DNA of 64,000 bases. Origin: Andeanibacterium fulvum. Its GTDB lineage: Bacteria; Pseudomonadota; Alphaproteobacteria; Sphingomonadales; Sphingomonadaceae. Below, in pieces: positions 9,271 through 18,926 of the stretch. A program made the position numbers and the translations under genes. The stretch covers positions 186,001 through 250,000 of the forward strand of contig NZ_JBANRM010000005.1 in NCBI RefSeq assembly GCF_037154085.1. The letters run 5' to 3'. The notes under the pieces were generated by a model that did no database searches, had not been told where the DNA came from, and worked only from the letters and a program-made list of their open reading frames with translations. Numbering within the stretch: the first letter of the stretch is position 1; every line of letters begins with the position of its first letter.

Positions 9271-10057
9271 GCCGCCACCTCTCTTGCCATTTCCGGGGCT
9301 GCTATTCTTGCAGGTGCCATCTGCGCGGGATGAGCGTGATGATCGGTCTTGTCCCAGCGCGGCGCGGCGCCCGCCAGGCTGGCGACATAGGCAAAAAGGG
9401 CACGTCGACCGGCCATGATCGCAATGACATTGGCCACCGGAATGCGCGCCACCGCCCGCAATCCTTCCGCCACACCATATTCGCGCGCGGTGAAGGCAAA
9501 GCGTATTCCCGCCCGCCAGACGAAGCTGGCGAAGTTGACAGCCACCAGCATTTCCAGCACCGGATCGTCGATCCAGTGGCGGCCATAGCCGAACCATTCG
9601 GAAGCCCACAAAATCAAAGCGATCAGCAGCAGCAGATAGGCGGCCGCGAGTACGATGGCGGTCAAAGGGCCGCGCCGGTCGCGCATGCGCATCCACAGCT
9701 CCACCGGATGCAGGCTCCAGCCCAAGCGGTCCCATCCCTGGAAGGCGATTCCGTGGACCCAGCGCGTCTTCTGCCGCACCGCCGGAAGGAGGCTGGCGGG
9801 GAAGCAGGCGCGCGTGGCGACCAATTGCCCGTCATCGCCGCGTGCCCGCAAGAAGCGTGCCTTGCCGCCCACTGCCTTGATCCGGATGCCCAGCTCGTAA
9901 TCCTCCGTCAGGCTGTCGACCGAGAAAGGCCCATCCTCTCCGGGCCGCATCTGCGTCAGCCGGGCAAGGACTGGCCGGGCGAAGGCGCAGCCCACGCCTG
10001 CAGCGGGAAGGCCTGCCGAAAGCGCATCGCGCACCACCATCGCCTTGGCATGGGCCT
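9267..10057 (-). pseudogene. NfrB-like glycosyltransferase, 3' part, split by the prophage
   Basis: C-terminal part of a family 2 membrane glycosyltransferase: AGVGCAFARPVL, the TEDYELG motif and the QKTRWVHGIAFQGWDRLGW (Q-x-x-RW-type) motif, then hydrophobic segments. The frame is open leftwards from the attL crossover; the first ATG (10040) is internal. Joined to 51293-51939 at the TC dinucleotide it gives exactly 479 codons and restores the segment EEFAEAHAKAMVVRDAL expected for this family. In the lysogen the two halves lie 41 kb apart, so the enzyme is inactivated. It would regenerate on excision. Confidence 0.88.
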
Positions 10058-10082
10058 CAACAAATGGGACGTTGTCGCAATT
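10047..10082. other. attL (left attachment site)
   Basis: Host half-site GGCATGGGCC ends at 10056, followed by the crossover TC (10057-10058) and the 24-bp phage half-site at 10059-10082 (inner AACAAATG, outer CGTTGTCGCAATT). The phage half is complementary in dyad fashion to the half at attR (19 of 24 positions). The assignment rests on exact frame restoration of the host gene. Confidence 0.82.
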
Positions 10083-10235
10083 GGTCTGGCCATGCCGGCA
10101 ATCTGGGCCGTGTACTGCTTGCGAATTCGTTGATCAGAAGAATAGCAAGGCTGGCTTCCCTACGGGATGAACAACTTTTGCGGCGTTGAACTTTGTGTGA
10201 TGCACACCAGATAGTCGCGGTAGGGAGGGCCTCCG

Positions 10236-11456
10236 ATGTACGGCGACAGAACACCTCTATTTTGCTCAACGGACGGCATGGCCAGTCGCCGTGCATATGT
10301 GATGCAGGCCGGAAGAGAAGTTGCGAACCTCTCCGAAGACCGCATTCTCAATACCGATCCTGACGACCTGACCCGCTACTTTGTCGAAAAGTACCGGGTT
10401 AATGTGCCCGTGCTCGACCGCGAAAACATGGTCGCAGAACAGCACGAGCGAGAGATCGAGTTCTACAGCGAATGGGAGCGTCGAGCCGTAATGGTTCCGG
10501 GAGAAGCTTACGACTTCGTGCTGCCGTTCGATGGCGATGCTTCGATTTTCAACATGCGACCAAATAGCTTCGACTCGGCCCCGCCTTATGCCAGCGTATC
10601 TGGGGCGACGCTGAAGTTTACGATCAGCGGTCGAGAATTGCCGGCAGAGAAGGTCAAGGCGGAACTCGACAAGCTCCTAGCGTCAATCGAGCGGTATCTC
10701 GGCTGGCATCGCAGTATGTGGACGGGCCTGGATGATGAGATCGCCAGGACGGTTCGCAGCGAGATCGATGCTCGACGCAACAGGCTTCTCAATCAGAAGC
10801 AGAATGCAACCGTGCTAGCGGGCCTCGGCATCAAGCTGAAAGAAAAACCGGGTGACCCAAAAACCTATGTGCCCCCGGCGGTGAAACAGAAGATCAAGCC
10901 GCAGATGCCCCCAATGCAACCAGCCAAACCCCCGGAGCCCGTGTTGGATGAGGCTCAATATGCGACAATCCTCGGGCTTATTCGTGACGCTGGACGAAGC
11001 GTAGAGCGGGGTGGCGAGCGCGTTCGCGAACTCGATGAGGAGACGCTACGCGACATGTTCCTCATCCCGCTAAACTCGCATTTTGAAGGTGTGACAGGTG
11101 AAGCGTTCAACCACGAGGGCAAGACGGACGTCTTGCTCCGATATGAGGGCGGAAACCTGTTTGTCGCCGAATTCAAGATTTGGTCGGGCGCCAAAGCGTT
11201 TGGTGAGGCAATCGACCAGCTGCTCAGCTATTTGACTTGGCGCGAGACTAAGGCCGCCATCGTGATCTTCAGCAGGAATAAGGGGTTCACATCAGTCCTC
11301 GAAGCCATTCGGGAGGCAGCGCAGTCTCATAACCGCTTTGTATCCGGCCCAAAGCGGCTGGACGACACGAGTGATCGGTACGTATTCTCGCTGCCGCAGG
11401 ACGATGATCGTCTCGTGAATGTGTCGGTGCTCGCGTTTGATTTGTCGAGCTCTTGA
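10236..11456 (+). CDS. PD-(D/E)XK nuclease-like cargo protein
   Basis: 406 residues of unknown overall role. The start is supported by AGGGAGG at 10222-10228. The C-terminal third carries a restriction-endonuclease-fold pattern: E289, D298 (GKTDVLL) and E312-F-K314 (VAEFKIW), followed by a helix with AIDQLLSYLTWR. The middle is Pro/Lys-rich (residues 205-235). GC and codon use are lower than in the virion genes. It sits alone at the attL end, a usual place for morons and defence genes, and is followed by another cargo gene. Phage- or plasmid-targeting nuclease activity is inference. Confidence 0.6.
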   Translation: MYGDRTPLFCSTDGMASRRAYVMQAGREVANLSEDRILNTDPDDLTRYFVEKYRVNVPVLDRENMVAEQHEREIEFYSEWERRAVMVPGEAYDFVLPFDGDASIFNMRPNSFDSAPPYASVSGATLKFTISGRELPAEKVKAELDKLLASIERYLGWHRSMWTGLDDEIARTVRSEIDARRNRLLNQKQNATVLAGLGIKLKEKPGDPKTYVPPAVKQKIKPQMPPMQPAKPPEPVLDEAQYATILGLIRDAGRSVERGGERVRELDEETLRDMFLIPLNSHFEGVTGEAFNHEGKTDVLLRYEGGNLFVAEFKIWSGAKAFGEAIDQLLSYLTWRETKAAIVIFSRNKGFTSVLEAIREAAQSHNRFVSGPKRLDDTSDRYVFSLPQDDDRLVNVSVLAFDLSSS

Positions 11457-11603
11457 GCAGGCGTCTGCTATCAACAAACAATGGCGCGAATGGGTCGTTC
11501 GCAGACCTTCGGCTTTTCATCGTCATGACGATCGGTATGTGTCAGCGCACTATCGATTGTAGCGCCGCTGCGATAATGACATCTCGGCAAGGAGGTGTGT
11601 GCG

Positions 11604-12293
11604 ATGGCAGGATCAATAGACTGGCCGCTGACATTTTCAGGGTTCAGCACCTTTTTGGAGCCCTTAGCGTCAGCATCTTGGCCCATCGGAATCTTCGCAG
11701 TGGCCCTCCTATTCAGGTCGGAGATCAGAGCGCTGGTCGCGCGAATAAAGAAACTCAGTGGTGCCGGCATTGAAGCCGAGCTGACCATCGAAGCTCTCCA
11801 GCACTCGACTGCTCCTGGGACTGAAGCACCTCTACTCCCGGCCTTCGGGACTGAGGCCCCCCAGCCTGATCAAGTCTATGACGCGCTCGATCGCGAGGCT
11901 CGGGAAATCCTTGAAAGAGAGATCGGCGGCGATCTTCAAAAGCAGTTGGCGTGGGCTCTTAGAATGCGCTCAATCAGCGAGGCCGCTCGAAGGCATGAAG
12001 CCAACTTCCGAATAATGATGGGTTCTCAGCTAACCGCGCTTCAGCGGCTCAATTTGCTAATTAGGATGCCACTTGAGGACTTCACATCGATCTACAATGA
12101 GGCGGTTTCCAACCCCGACTTCGCGCCTATGTATGAGCGCCTGCAGCTTGATGCCTGGCTTAACTGGCTCCACAGCACAGGCTATATCGAGGTTACCGGT
12201 GTTCCACCCTCGACCGTTAGTCTCACGCCATGGGGCGGGCATTTCATGCTTTGGATGACGCAAGCGCGGGTAATTCCCTATCGTCCGGGCTGA
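11604..12293 (+). CDS. Unknown membrane-anchored cargo protein
   Basis: 229 residues from the ATG at 11604. AAGGAGG at 11589-11595 with 8-nt spacing selects this start over a GTG at 11595. One membrane helix near the N-terminus (WPIGIFAVALLF) is followed by a charged helix, an Ala/Pro linker and a mainly helical soluble part (ILEREIGGDLQKQLAWALRM). The C-terminus looks like a small winged domain (WLNWLHSTGYIEV). I do not recognise the family. Its pairing with the nuclease-like gene 150 bp upstream suggests a lysogenic-conversion or defence module, not proven. Confidence 0.55.
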   Translation: MAGSIDWPLTFSGFSTFLEPLASASWPIGIFAVALLFRSEIRALVARIKKLSGAGIEAELTIEALQHSTAPGTEAPLLPAFGTEAPQPDQVYDALDREAREILEREIGGDLQKQLAWALRMRSISEAARRHEANFRIMMGSQLTALQRLNLLIRMPLEDFTSIYNEAVSNPDFAPMYERLQLDAWLNWLHSTGYIEVTGVPPSTVSLTPWGGHFMLWMTQARVIPYRPG

Positions 12294-12508
12294 CCGCTCC
12301 AAGAGCACCTGGCAACGTCCGCTTTGGTGGCGTCAGCAGACCTTCCGCTTCTCATCGACATGACGACTTTGTTGCGTCAACGAACGCGGCGTTATCGCAA
12401 TGCAATTCAGCAGATTTCCCAACGACTGTCGGAAACTGACTAGGCTGGCTTGAACTTTGCCTATCTCTCTGCGCCGCACGGGGTGGAGGACGGAGATTGC
12501 CCTATATA

Positions 12509-12741
12509 CCCTACATTGGCGGATTTCTGCGGGTTTCGCACCCTACATTTTGCCCTACCTCGCCCCTACTAGATAGGAGCGGCTCTACCCTACATTTCTG
12601 AATATAATATCGTTTATTTTCAATTATATAGTGTAAGTCCGTGAAATCCGTAGGGCAAACGTAGGGGTGCGGACACACTCAAAAATCGGCGGTTTTTCGA
12701 GACTTTTAGGGAGTTTCGGACAGCAGGTAGAGGATGTAGGG
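12509..12741. repeat. CCCTAC/GTAGGG hexamer cluster flanking an AT-rich core
   Basis: Five CCCTAC copies (starts 12509, 12541, 12553, 12564, 12588) lie left of an AT-rich stretch (about 12599-12636) and three GTAGGG copies (12650, 12661, 12736) lie right of it, so all point toward the core. Several are extended as CCCTACATT or GTAGGGCAAA. The whole interval 12294-13085 has no convincing gene; the rest of it shows nothing recognisable. Arrangement suggests a replication origin or a binding array for a phage protein (inference). Confidence 0.6.
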
Positions 12742-13085
12742 CAAACCACTCTCCTCCCCCCTGCCGTGATCGGCGTGCGTGAAATCATTTCATCGCGTTT
12801 TTCCCGGTCCCAGTGCACAGTTACGCACCCTTCAGCGCCCAAAATAGATCGCCAGAATATGCAGCAGTTTCCCCGACGCACGACCGAAGCCGGTCTGCAC
12901 AAAACGCGACATAAGAAGCCCGCAGGCGAGGGGGGGAGCTGAGCGCGGCGCGCGGGGTTTGGGGGGCGGGTTCCCGATTTGGGTGGCGCTGGGCTGCGGG
13001 TGTGACCTGTCCGGTGCGGTGCGCACGGAAAAGGCCGCTGCGAGCGACTGTCGCAGCGGCCTTGCATGGCCCAGCTGGGCTATTG

Positions 13086-13880
13086 TCAGTTGCTGATGAT
13101 CAGCTCGCGCGCGGCCTTGGCTTTCGGGCCCGTGGTGTAGGTCGTGCCGACTTCCTCGAGATCGAAGGCGGCGAAGATGCGGCGGATTTCGGGGTGATCG
13201 TTGAGGCTGAGAATGAAGCGGCCACGGATACCGGCGAGGATCTGCGCCATCACTTCGAACTGACTGCGGTCGAATAGCCCGGCGCCGTATTTGTTTTCGA
13301 AGCCGAAATACGGCGGATCAAGGAAGAAGAGCGTATTTGGCCGATCCCAGCGCCTGACGAATGCCTGCCAATCGAGACATTCGATCGTCACCCCTGCCAT
13401 CCGCTCGCCAAGCTCCTGCAACATTGGGGTGAGTTTCGAAATGTCGAAAGATCCTGGACGACCAGGCGCAACTCCGAAGGACTGATTCCTGCCGATCTTC
13501 CCCCCAAACGCCAGACGCTGCAGGTATAGAAACCGCGCTGCCCGTCGCATGTCGGTCAGCGTTTCCGGGTCCTGCTTTGACAGGCGCTCGAAATTCGCGC
13601 GGCTGCTGATCTGGAAACGGATCATGTCGGTGAAGGCGACGTAGTGATGTTCCAGCACGCGGAAGAGGTTCGCCACGTCCTGGCTGGCGTCGTTGATCAC
13701 TTCGCATTTCGGGCGGCGGTCCCGGCGCAGAAACACGCCGCCCATGCCCACGAAGGCTTCGGCATAGGTATCGTGCGGCACCGCGTTGATCCGCGCCACG
13801 AGGCGCTTTGCGAGATTGCGCTTGCCGCCAAGCCAGGGCGCCACCGGCCGGACCGGATCGACGGCTTCAAAACACTGCAT
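13086..13880 (-). CDS. dam: DNA adenine methyltransferase, D12 class
   Basis: 264 residues. Transfers a methyl group from SAM to N6 of adenine. Motif I-like WLGGKR (16-21), YAEAFVGMGGVF (39-50) and the catalytic DPPY (188-191) are all present in the order of the Dam (MethyltransfD12) family. Phage-encoded solitary methylases commonly protect phage DNA from host restriction; no partner endonuclease is visible. The recognition site cannot be read from sequence. It is on the - strand downstream of the portal gene with a 150-bp gap that contains GC-rich dyads. Confidence 0.88.
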   Translation of the reverse strand: MQCFEAVDPVRPVAPWLGGKRNLAKRLVARINAVPHDTYAEAFVGMGGVFLRRDRRPKCEVINDASQDVANLFRVLEHHYVAFTDMIRFQISSRANFERLSKQDPETLTDMRRAARFLYLQRLAFGGKIGRNQSFGVAPGRPGSFDISKLTPMLQELGERMAGVTIECLDWQAFVRRWDRPNTLFFLDPPYFGFENKYGAGLFDRSQFEVMAQILAGIRGRFILSLNDHPEIRRIFAAFDLEEVGTTYTTGPKAKAARELIISN

Positions 13881-14031
13881 GTAATCTGGACTCCCTAAAA
13901 TCGTTCGCTAAATGTTCCGACGCTCGCGAGCGGCGGGACGAGTCGGGCGGCGATCGCGCCCGGCTTGCGGCAAGGGAGTTTGCCGGGGTGGAGCGTGGCA
14001 GCGCTCTTCCCCCCGCCTCTCGGGCGGGAAT

Positions 14032-15030
14032 TCAGGCGGCTGCGGCGCTGGGTCTCCATTCGCTGAAACGGACGACTTCCTGCCCGATCCAGTCGTTCAC
14101 TTCGGCCAGGCGCATTTGCAGCGGCTCGATTTCGTTGACGAAGAACACGTCATTGGCGGTGCGCACATCGCCAAAGCCGCCAGCGGTCTGCGGGATCACG
14201 CCAAGGATCTGCGGCGGCACGCGGTGGGCGGCCAGCACATCGTCGCGGGTCACGTTCTTGATGTTGAGGAATTCGTCCTTCGCGGCCACTTCGCTGATCG
14301 GGATGATCTGCACCCCGTCCTTCTTGCCGTTGGGCGCGTGCAGGAAGAGGTTGCGGAAATTGCCCATGCCGCGCGCATCGCGCAGTGCCTTGCGGATCGC
14401 CTCCACATCCGCATCCTGCATGCTCGCTTCGGAAAGGTAGAACACGAAGCCCGCATGCGCCCCGTTGAGGTAGTATCGGCGGCGGAACAGGGTGGCGTTT
14501 TCGTTCAGCAGCAGGCTCTGCATCGCGGCCATGTAATCCGGCTTGCCGTAAAGCTCCTGCGCTGTGTCATGCTCGATCAGGTGGAAGACGCTGTCCGGCG
14601 CGAACTGGTGAGCATCGTGATATTTCTCCACGAACCAATAGGCTCCGCCCTTCCCGCGCCGCGTGTTGATGGCCAGGCTGTTCTTCAGCTCGGCCGTGCG
14701 GCCCGCGATATTGGGCACGCTTTCCAGATAGGCATTGCCCATCACGAGGAAATCCAGCGCATATCTGGCGAATTCCGCCCGGCTCAGCAGCGGATGCGGG
14801 AGGAAATGCTTCACCAGCAGATTGCGCTTCACGCTGATGGCGCTGCCATGATGGGCCGAGGCGCCGCGCAGCTTGGAAAGGTCTTTCGGATTGATCGGCG
14901 GTTCGTACCAGCGCCCGTTCCACCAGCATTCGGTATAGCCCAGCAGCTCGCGCCGCCCCATCACGGTAACCGCGTCGTCCAGGGCAAAGGCCACCACCTG
15001 CCCGCCGGTCTGCTTCGCTTCTTCGCTCAT
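14032..15030 (-). CDS. Q: P2 gpQ-like portal protein
   Basis: 332 residues, close to P2 gpQ (344). Forms the dodecameric portal through which DNA is packaged and ejected. Recognisable stretches are WYEPPINPKDLSKL, LDFLVMGNAYLE and the C-terminal VPPQILGVIPQTAGGFGD typical of this portal family. The start ATG overlaps the stop of the terminase (15027-15030), as in the P2 Q-P unit. Transcribed leftwards from the divergent P/O promoter region at 16851-16998. Confidence 0.95.
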   Translation of the reverse strand: MSEEAKQTGGQVVAFALDDAVTVMGRRELLGYTECWWNGRWYEPPINPKDLSKLRGASAHHGSAISVKRNLLVKHFLPHPLLSRAEFARYALDFLVMGNAYLESVPNIAGRTAELKNSLAINTRRGKGGAYWFVEKYHDAHQFAPDSVFHLIEHDTAQELYGKPDYMAAMQSLLLNENATLFRRRYYLNGAHAGFVFYLSEASMQDADVEAIRKALRDARGMGNFRNLFLHAPNGKKDGVQIIPISEVAAKDEFLNIKNVTRDDVLAAHRVPPQILGVIPQTAGGFGDVRTANDVFFVNEIEPLQMRLAEVNDWIGQEVVRFSEWRPSAAAA

Positions 15031-16850
15031 TGATTGATCTCCACTCGGGGGGTGTTGGCGCCGGCGCCGTCAGTGGCGTCCATCGGTTCGCAAAACAGGG
15101 CGTGCAGCAGCGCCCAGGCAAGATCGCCGTGGCCGGTTTCCGCGCTGCGGCGCGCCACATAAGTCAGCTGGGTCTGGCCCTTGGTGAGCTTGGGGTGGAT
15201 GGACATCAGCGCGGCGGCCAGATCCTTCCACCCGGCATCGAATTCGATGCGGCGCCGTTCGAAGACGTTCTTGGCCTTCAGCACCATCTGCGTCTTCACC
15301 TGCGGCGAATAGTCGATCCGCCTTGCGGTGGGGAACCATTTGCGCACCAGCTGGTGCACCGCGCTGCCCATGCCGGTGCCATCGATGGCGATTTCGGTGA
15401 CGCGATATTTGCGGGTCAGCTTGCGGATTTCGGCGGCCTGCGCCTCGTAATCCTTGCCCTTCCACTGGAACTTTTCCAGCACGCGGAACTTGCCACGCGG
15501 GCCCAGCGGCGGGGCCACCACCACGCAGCTGGCATTGTCGCCATCCTCGCTTTCGGCGGGGTCATAGCCGATCCACACTTCGCCATCGCCGATCGGGCGC
15601 AGGCCATAGGGCTGGAAATCGTCCCACACTTCCCAGCTGTCGACCATGCAGGGTCGCAGCAGGGCCAGAGGGAAGCTGGATTTGCTGTCATCCACGAACT
15701 GGCACAGGAACAGATTGTCGAATTCATCGACGGAATATTCCAGGTGCAGCTCGTCCAGATCGACCAGGTCGAAGCCCAGCGCCACCGCATCCCGGATGGT
15801 GACGATGTGGCGCCAGATGCCGTCCGCCACCAGCTGCCCGCCCGCCAGCGCGGCATGGCTGATGTCGATGCGCAGGCGCTGTTCCTTCGCCCGGCGCTTG
15901 TTGAAGCGCTCGCCCGTCCACATGGGATAGGCTTCGTGGGCGATGGTGCTGGGGGTGGAGAAATAGGTCTTGTGATAGCGCTTCTGCGTGCTGATCGCGC
16001 TGGCGACCTTGTTGATCTGCTCGAAGCCGTAAATCCAGAAGCATTCGTCGATGTAGACATCGCCGTGATAGCCCTGCGCCGTGCGGTAATTGGTGCCGAG
16101 GAAATAGAAGGTTACGGGGTCCAGCGCCTCCCCGTCCTCGCCTTCGCGGCTCACCACCATGGGGTCGCCGGTCAGCTGGCGGCCGAGCACGCTGAAGACG
16201 AATTCCACGATATACTGGCGGAAGATGTTCGCCTGCGCCCGGCTCGCGGAAATGAAGATCTGGTTGTTGCCAGTCTCCAGCGCGCGGATGAAAGCCTCGC
16301 GCGCGAAATAGAAAGTGGCCCCGATCTGGCGGGACTTGAGCAGCATGCGGGTGCGCCGCCCGCAATTGTCCCACCACAATTCCTGATAGCCATAGAGGCA
16401 GTCCAGGAAGGCCTCTTTCAGCTTCAGATATTCCTCATGCGTGATGAGGTTTTTCGGCTTCTTCTTGCGCTCCCCGGCGTTGCGGTTGGCCACCTTCTCG
16501 TTCAGGTCGCCTTCGTGGCCGCCCGGCTCGCCATAGCGGCGCACGCGGGCCATGCGTTCGATCTGCCGCCCCAGCAGATCGATTTCCTTCATGTCCGTGC
16601 CGGTCTTCTTTTCCTTGAAGATCAGCTGGTTCAGCCGCATTTCGCAGCTGTCCTCGATGCGGCGGATCACCGGGTCCGCATCCCAGCGATCGCGCCGTTT
16701 CCAGCTGGCAACGGTGTTTTCCGAAAGCTGCAGTTCCTGCGCGATTTCCGTCACGCCCCAGCCCCGCCAGTAATAGGCGCGCGCAATCCGCCGTGCGTCA
16801 TACGGGATCGGCGGCGGCGGAGCGGGGCACTCTGGGTTGACGGCGGCCAT
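15027..16850 (-). CDS. P: P2 gpP-like terminase large (ATPase) subunit
   Basis: 607 residues from the ATG at 16850. Packages phage DNA. The N-terminal helix-turn-helix (VTEIAQELQLSENTVASWK) is followed by the ATPase with Walker A-like LLKSRQIGATFYFA and Walker B-like GDVYIDECFW, then a nuclease-type domain with acidic clusters (IGYDPAESEDGD, AIDGTGMGS). The frame is open to 16928, but starting there would bury the late-promoter palindrome (16898-16920) in the gene. With 16850 the palindrome is 48 bp upstream, like those of V and J. Confidence 0.94.
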   Translation of the reverse strand: MAAVNPECPAPPPPIPYDARRIARAYYWRGWGVTEIAQELQLSENTVASWKRRDRWDADPVIRRIEDSCEMRLNQLIFKEKKTGTDMKEIDLLGRQIERMARVRRYGEPGGHEGDLNEKVANRNAGERKKKPKNLITHEEYLKLKEAFLDCLYGYQELWWDNCGRRTRMLLKSRQIGATFYFAREAFIRALETGNNQIFISASRAQANIFRQYIVEFVFSVLGRQLTGDPMVVSREGEDGEALDPVTFYFLGTNYRTAQGYHGDVYIDECFWIYGFEQINKVASAISTQKRYHKTYFSTPSTIAHEAYPMWTGERFNKRRAKEQRLRIDISHAALAGGQLVADGIWRHIVTIRDAVALGFDLVDLDELHLEYSVDEFDNLFLCQFVDDSKSSFPLALLRPCMVDSWEVWDDFQPYGLRPIGDGEVWIGYDPAESEDGDNASCVVVAPPLGPRGKFRVLEKFQWKGKDYEAQAAEIRKLTRKYRVTEIAIDGTGMGSAVHQLVRKWFPTARRIDYSPQVKTQMVLKAKNVFERRRIEFDAGWKDLAAALMSIHPKLTKGQTQLTYVARRSAETGHGDLAWALLHALFCEPMDATDGAGANTPRVEINQ

Positions 16851-16897
16851 GGGGGTGCCACCCTGCGCGCGGGCGCGATCCACTTCCCGCACGCGCA

Positions 16898-16920
16898 TTT
16901 GTGATGGCCCGCACCACAAG
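16898..16920. promoter_or_regulatory. Late-activator palindrome between P and O
   Basis: TTTGTG-N11-CACAAG in the divergent P/O intergenic region, 47 bp before P and 78 bp before O. One of three near-identical copies in this prophage and placed like the Ogr boxes that drive the divergent P2 late promoters. Confidence 0.7.
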
Positions 16921-16998
16921 GCGGGCACGTTGCCGGAAGCGGCCGATCAGGCGCGAATGGGCCTCACACGCTCACTCACACCCCGGAGCCGCCACCCC

Positions 16999-17847
16999 AT
17001 GGCAAAGACCAAGTTCTTCCGCGTCGCCGTCGAGGGCGACACTGTCGATGGCCGCAAGATCGACCGCGCGCATATCGAGCAGATGGCCGCCACCTATGAC
17101 CGCGCCACCTACACTGCCCGGATCAATTGCGAGCATCTGCGCGGCTATTCGCCCCAACCGCCCTTCAACGCCTACGGCTCGGTCGATGCGCTGAAGACGG
17201 AAGAAGTCACGCTGAAGCTGGGCGGGAAAGACCAGACCCGCCTTGCCCTGCTGGCCAGTTTCGACGTGAACGATCAGGCCCGCGCCCTGACCGAAGCCGA
17301 TCAGAAGGTGTTTTCCAGCATCGAGATCGCGCCCAATTTCGCCAATAGCGGCAAAGCCTATCTTTACGGCCTCGCGCTGACCGACACGCCCGCCAGCCTC
17401 GGCACCGAAGTGCTGAAATTCTCAACCCGTGAAGATGCGCGCAAAGACAACCTTATCGCCATTTCCGACGCCTTCAGCGTGGAATTCGAAGACGAGGCGG
17501 AAGCCGACACCGAAGTGCGCGGCGCCTTTGCCGCCATGCGCAAATTCTTCGAAGGCTTCACCGCGCCTCAGGTCGAAAAGCCGGCCCAGCAGCTCCCACC
17601 GGCCCCGATCGGTCAGGGCGGCGGCTCGCCCTCCGATCTGGCCGCCTTCGCGGCGGCCATGACCGAAGGCATGGACAAGCTGGCCACTGCCTTCACTGCA
17701 TCGCAGGCAAAAACGGAAACACGCATGGCCAAGCTGGCAGAGGATTTCGCCACGCTGCAGGGCGAGATCGAGAAGGCCAAGCCCCAGACCTACCGCGCCC
17801 GGCCCGTAGCCAGCGGCGGCGGTGACCGCGAACGCGCGGTCTGCTGA
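16999..17847 (+). CDS. O: P2 gpO-like capsid scaffold/protease
   Basis: 282 residues (P2 gpO 284). The N-terminal serine protease matures the capsid; the C-terminal helical part acts as scaffold. H46 (INCEHLRGY) and S106/S107 (KVFSSIEI) fit the positions of the P2 gpO catalytic H48 and S107; D17 is the probable acid. The C-terminal half is Ala/Lys/Glu-rich and helical (MDKLATAFTASQAKTETRMA). CGGAG at 16984-16988 precedes the ATG. First gene of the rightward head operon. Confidence 0.93.
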   Translation: MAKTKFFRVAVEGDTVDGRKIDRAHIEQMAATYDRATYTARINCEHLRGYSPQPPFNAYGSVDALKTEEVTLKLGGKDQTRLALLASFDVNDQARALTEADQKVFSSIEIAPNFANSGKAYLYGLALTDTPASLGTEVLKFSTREDARKDNLIAISDAFSVEFEDEAEADTEVRGAFAAMRKFFEGFTAPQVEKPAQQLPPAPIGQGGGSPSDLAAFAAAMTEGMDKLATAFTASQAKTETRMAKLAEDFATLQGEIEKAKPQTYRARPVASGGGDRERAVC

Positions 17848-17896
17848 TCCGCCCCCACTCAATCCCGCCGCTCGCCAATTCCTCCCGGAGCCTGAA

Positions 17897-18913
17897 ATGC
17901 GTAACGAAACCCGCGAACTCTTCCACGAGTATCTTGAAAACATTGCCGAACTGAATGGCGCGCGCTCGGCCACCGAACAGTTCACCGTGGACCCTTCCGT
18001 CCAGCAGGTGCTGGTCGATCTGAAACAGGAAGATCCCAAGAGCTTCCTCGGCCGGATCAATCTGCGGCAGGTGCCCGAACTCAAGGGCGAGACGCTCGGC
18101 CTCGATGTCGGCCTGCCCATCGCCTCGCGCACCGACACCAGCGGCGCGGGCGAACGTGAGACTGCCGATCCCAGCAGCCTGTCGGCCCATGATTTCGAAC
18201 TGTTCCAGACCAATTACGATACGCATCTGACCTATGCGAAGCTGGATATGTGGGCGAAGTTCCCCGACTTCGAAAAGCGCATCCAGAACCTGATCGTCCA
18301 GTCCCAGCGCCGCGCCCATGTGATGATCGGCTTCAACGGCACAAGCGTGGCGGCCACCACCAACAAGGTGGCCAATCCCAAGCTGCAGGACGTCAACAAG
18401 GGCTGGCTGCAGAATCTGCGTGAAGATCGCGCATCGCAGGTGATGACCGAAAGCACTGCCGGCAGCGGCAAGGTGACCTATGGCCCGGGCGGCGATTACG
18501 CCACGCTGGACGCGCTGGTCTGGGATGCAGTCAATTCGCTGCTGCCGCCCTGGGCGCAGGACGATACCCAGCTCTGCGCCTTCGTTTCGCGCGATCTGCT
18601 GAAGGACAAATATTTCCCGCTGATCAATGAGGATCGCGATCCGACCGAGCAGCTGGCGCGCGATACGATCATGGCCACCAAGCGCCTGGGCGGACTGCCG
18701 GCCGAGCGGCCCTATGCCTTCCCGGCGGGCAAGGTGTTCATCACCAGCCACGAAAACCTTTCGATCTACGAACAGGAAGGCAAGCGCCGCCGCACGCTGG
18801 TCGACAATCCGAAGAAGAACCGTTGGGAAGATTACCAGTCCAGCAACGATGCCTATCCGATCGAGGATTACGACTTCGCCTGCCTGATCGAGAACATCGA
18901 ATACGCCGAATAA
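17897..18913 (+). CDS. N: P2 gpN-like major capsid protein
   Basis: 338 residues, HK97-fold family of P2 gpN. The start ATG at 17897 has CGGAG six nt upstream; an earlier in-frame ATG at 17822 lies inside gpO and is not used. The N-terminal helical piece (MRNETRELFHEYLENIAELN) is the part gpO removes in P2. The middle carries DTHLTYAKLDMWAKFPDFE, conserved in this family, and the C-terminus reads DYDFACLIENIEYAE. A strong hairpin follows the stop. Confidence 0.95.
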   Translation: MRNETRELFHEYLENIAELNGARSATEQFTVDPSVQQVLVDLKQEDPKSFLGRINLRQVPELKGETLGLDVGLPIASRTDTSGAGERETADPSSLSAHDFELFQTNYDTHLTYAKLDMWAKFPDFEKRIQNLIVQSQRRAHVMIGFNGTSVAATTNKVANPKLQDVNKGWLQNLREDRASQVMTESTAGSGKVTYGPGGDYATLDALVWDAVNSLLPPWAQDDTQLCAFVSRDLLKDKYFPLINEDRDPTEQLARDTIMATKRLGGLPAERPYAFPAGKVFITSHENLSIYEQEGKRRRTLVDNPKKNRWEDYQSSNDAYPIEDYDFACLIENIEYAE

Positions 18914-18926
18914 CCACCGCCGCGAG

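Noticed and set aside
12667..12942. Short frames in the CCCTAC region
   Set aside because: No ribosome-binding site, no protein-like pattern, and they overlap on opposite strands; the region reads better as a control element.
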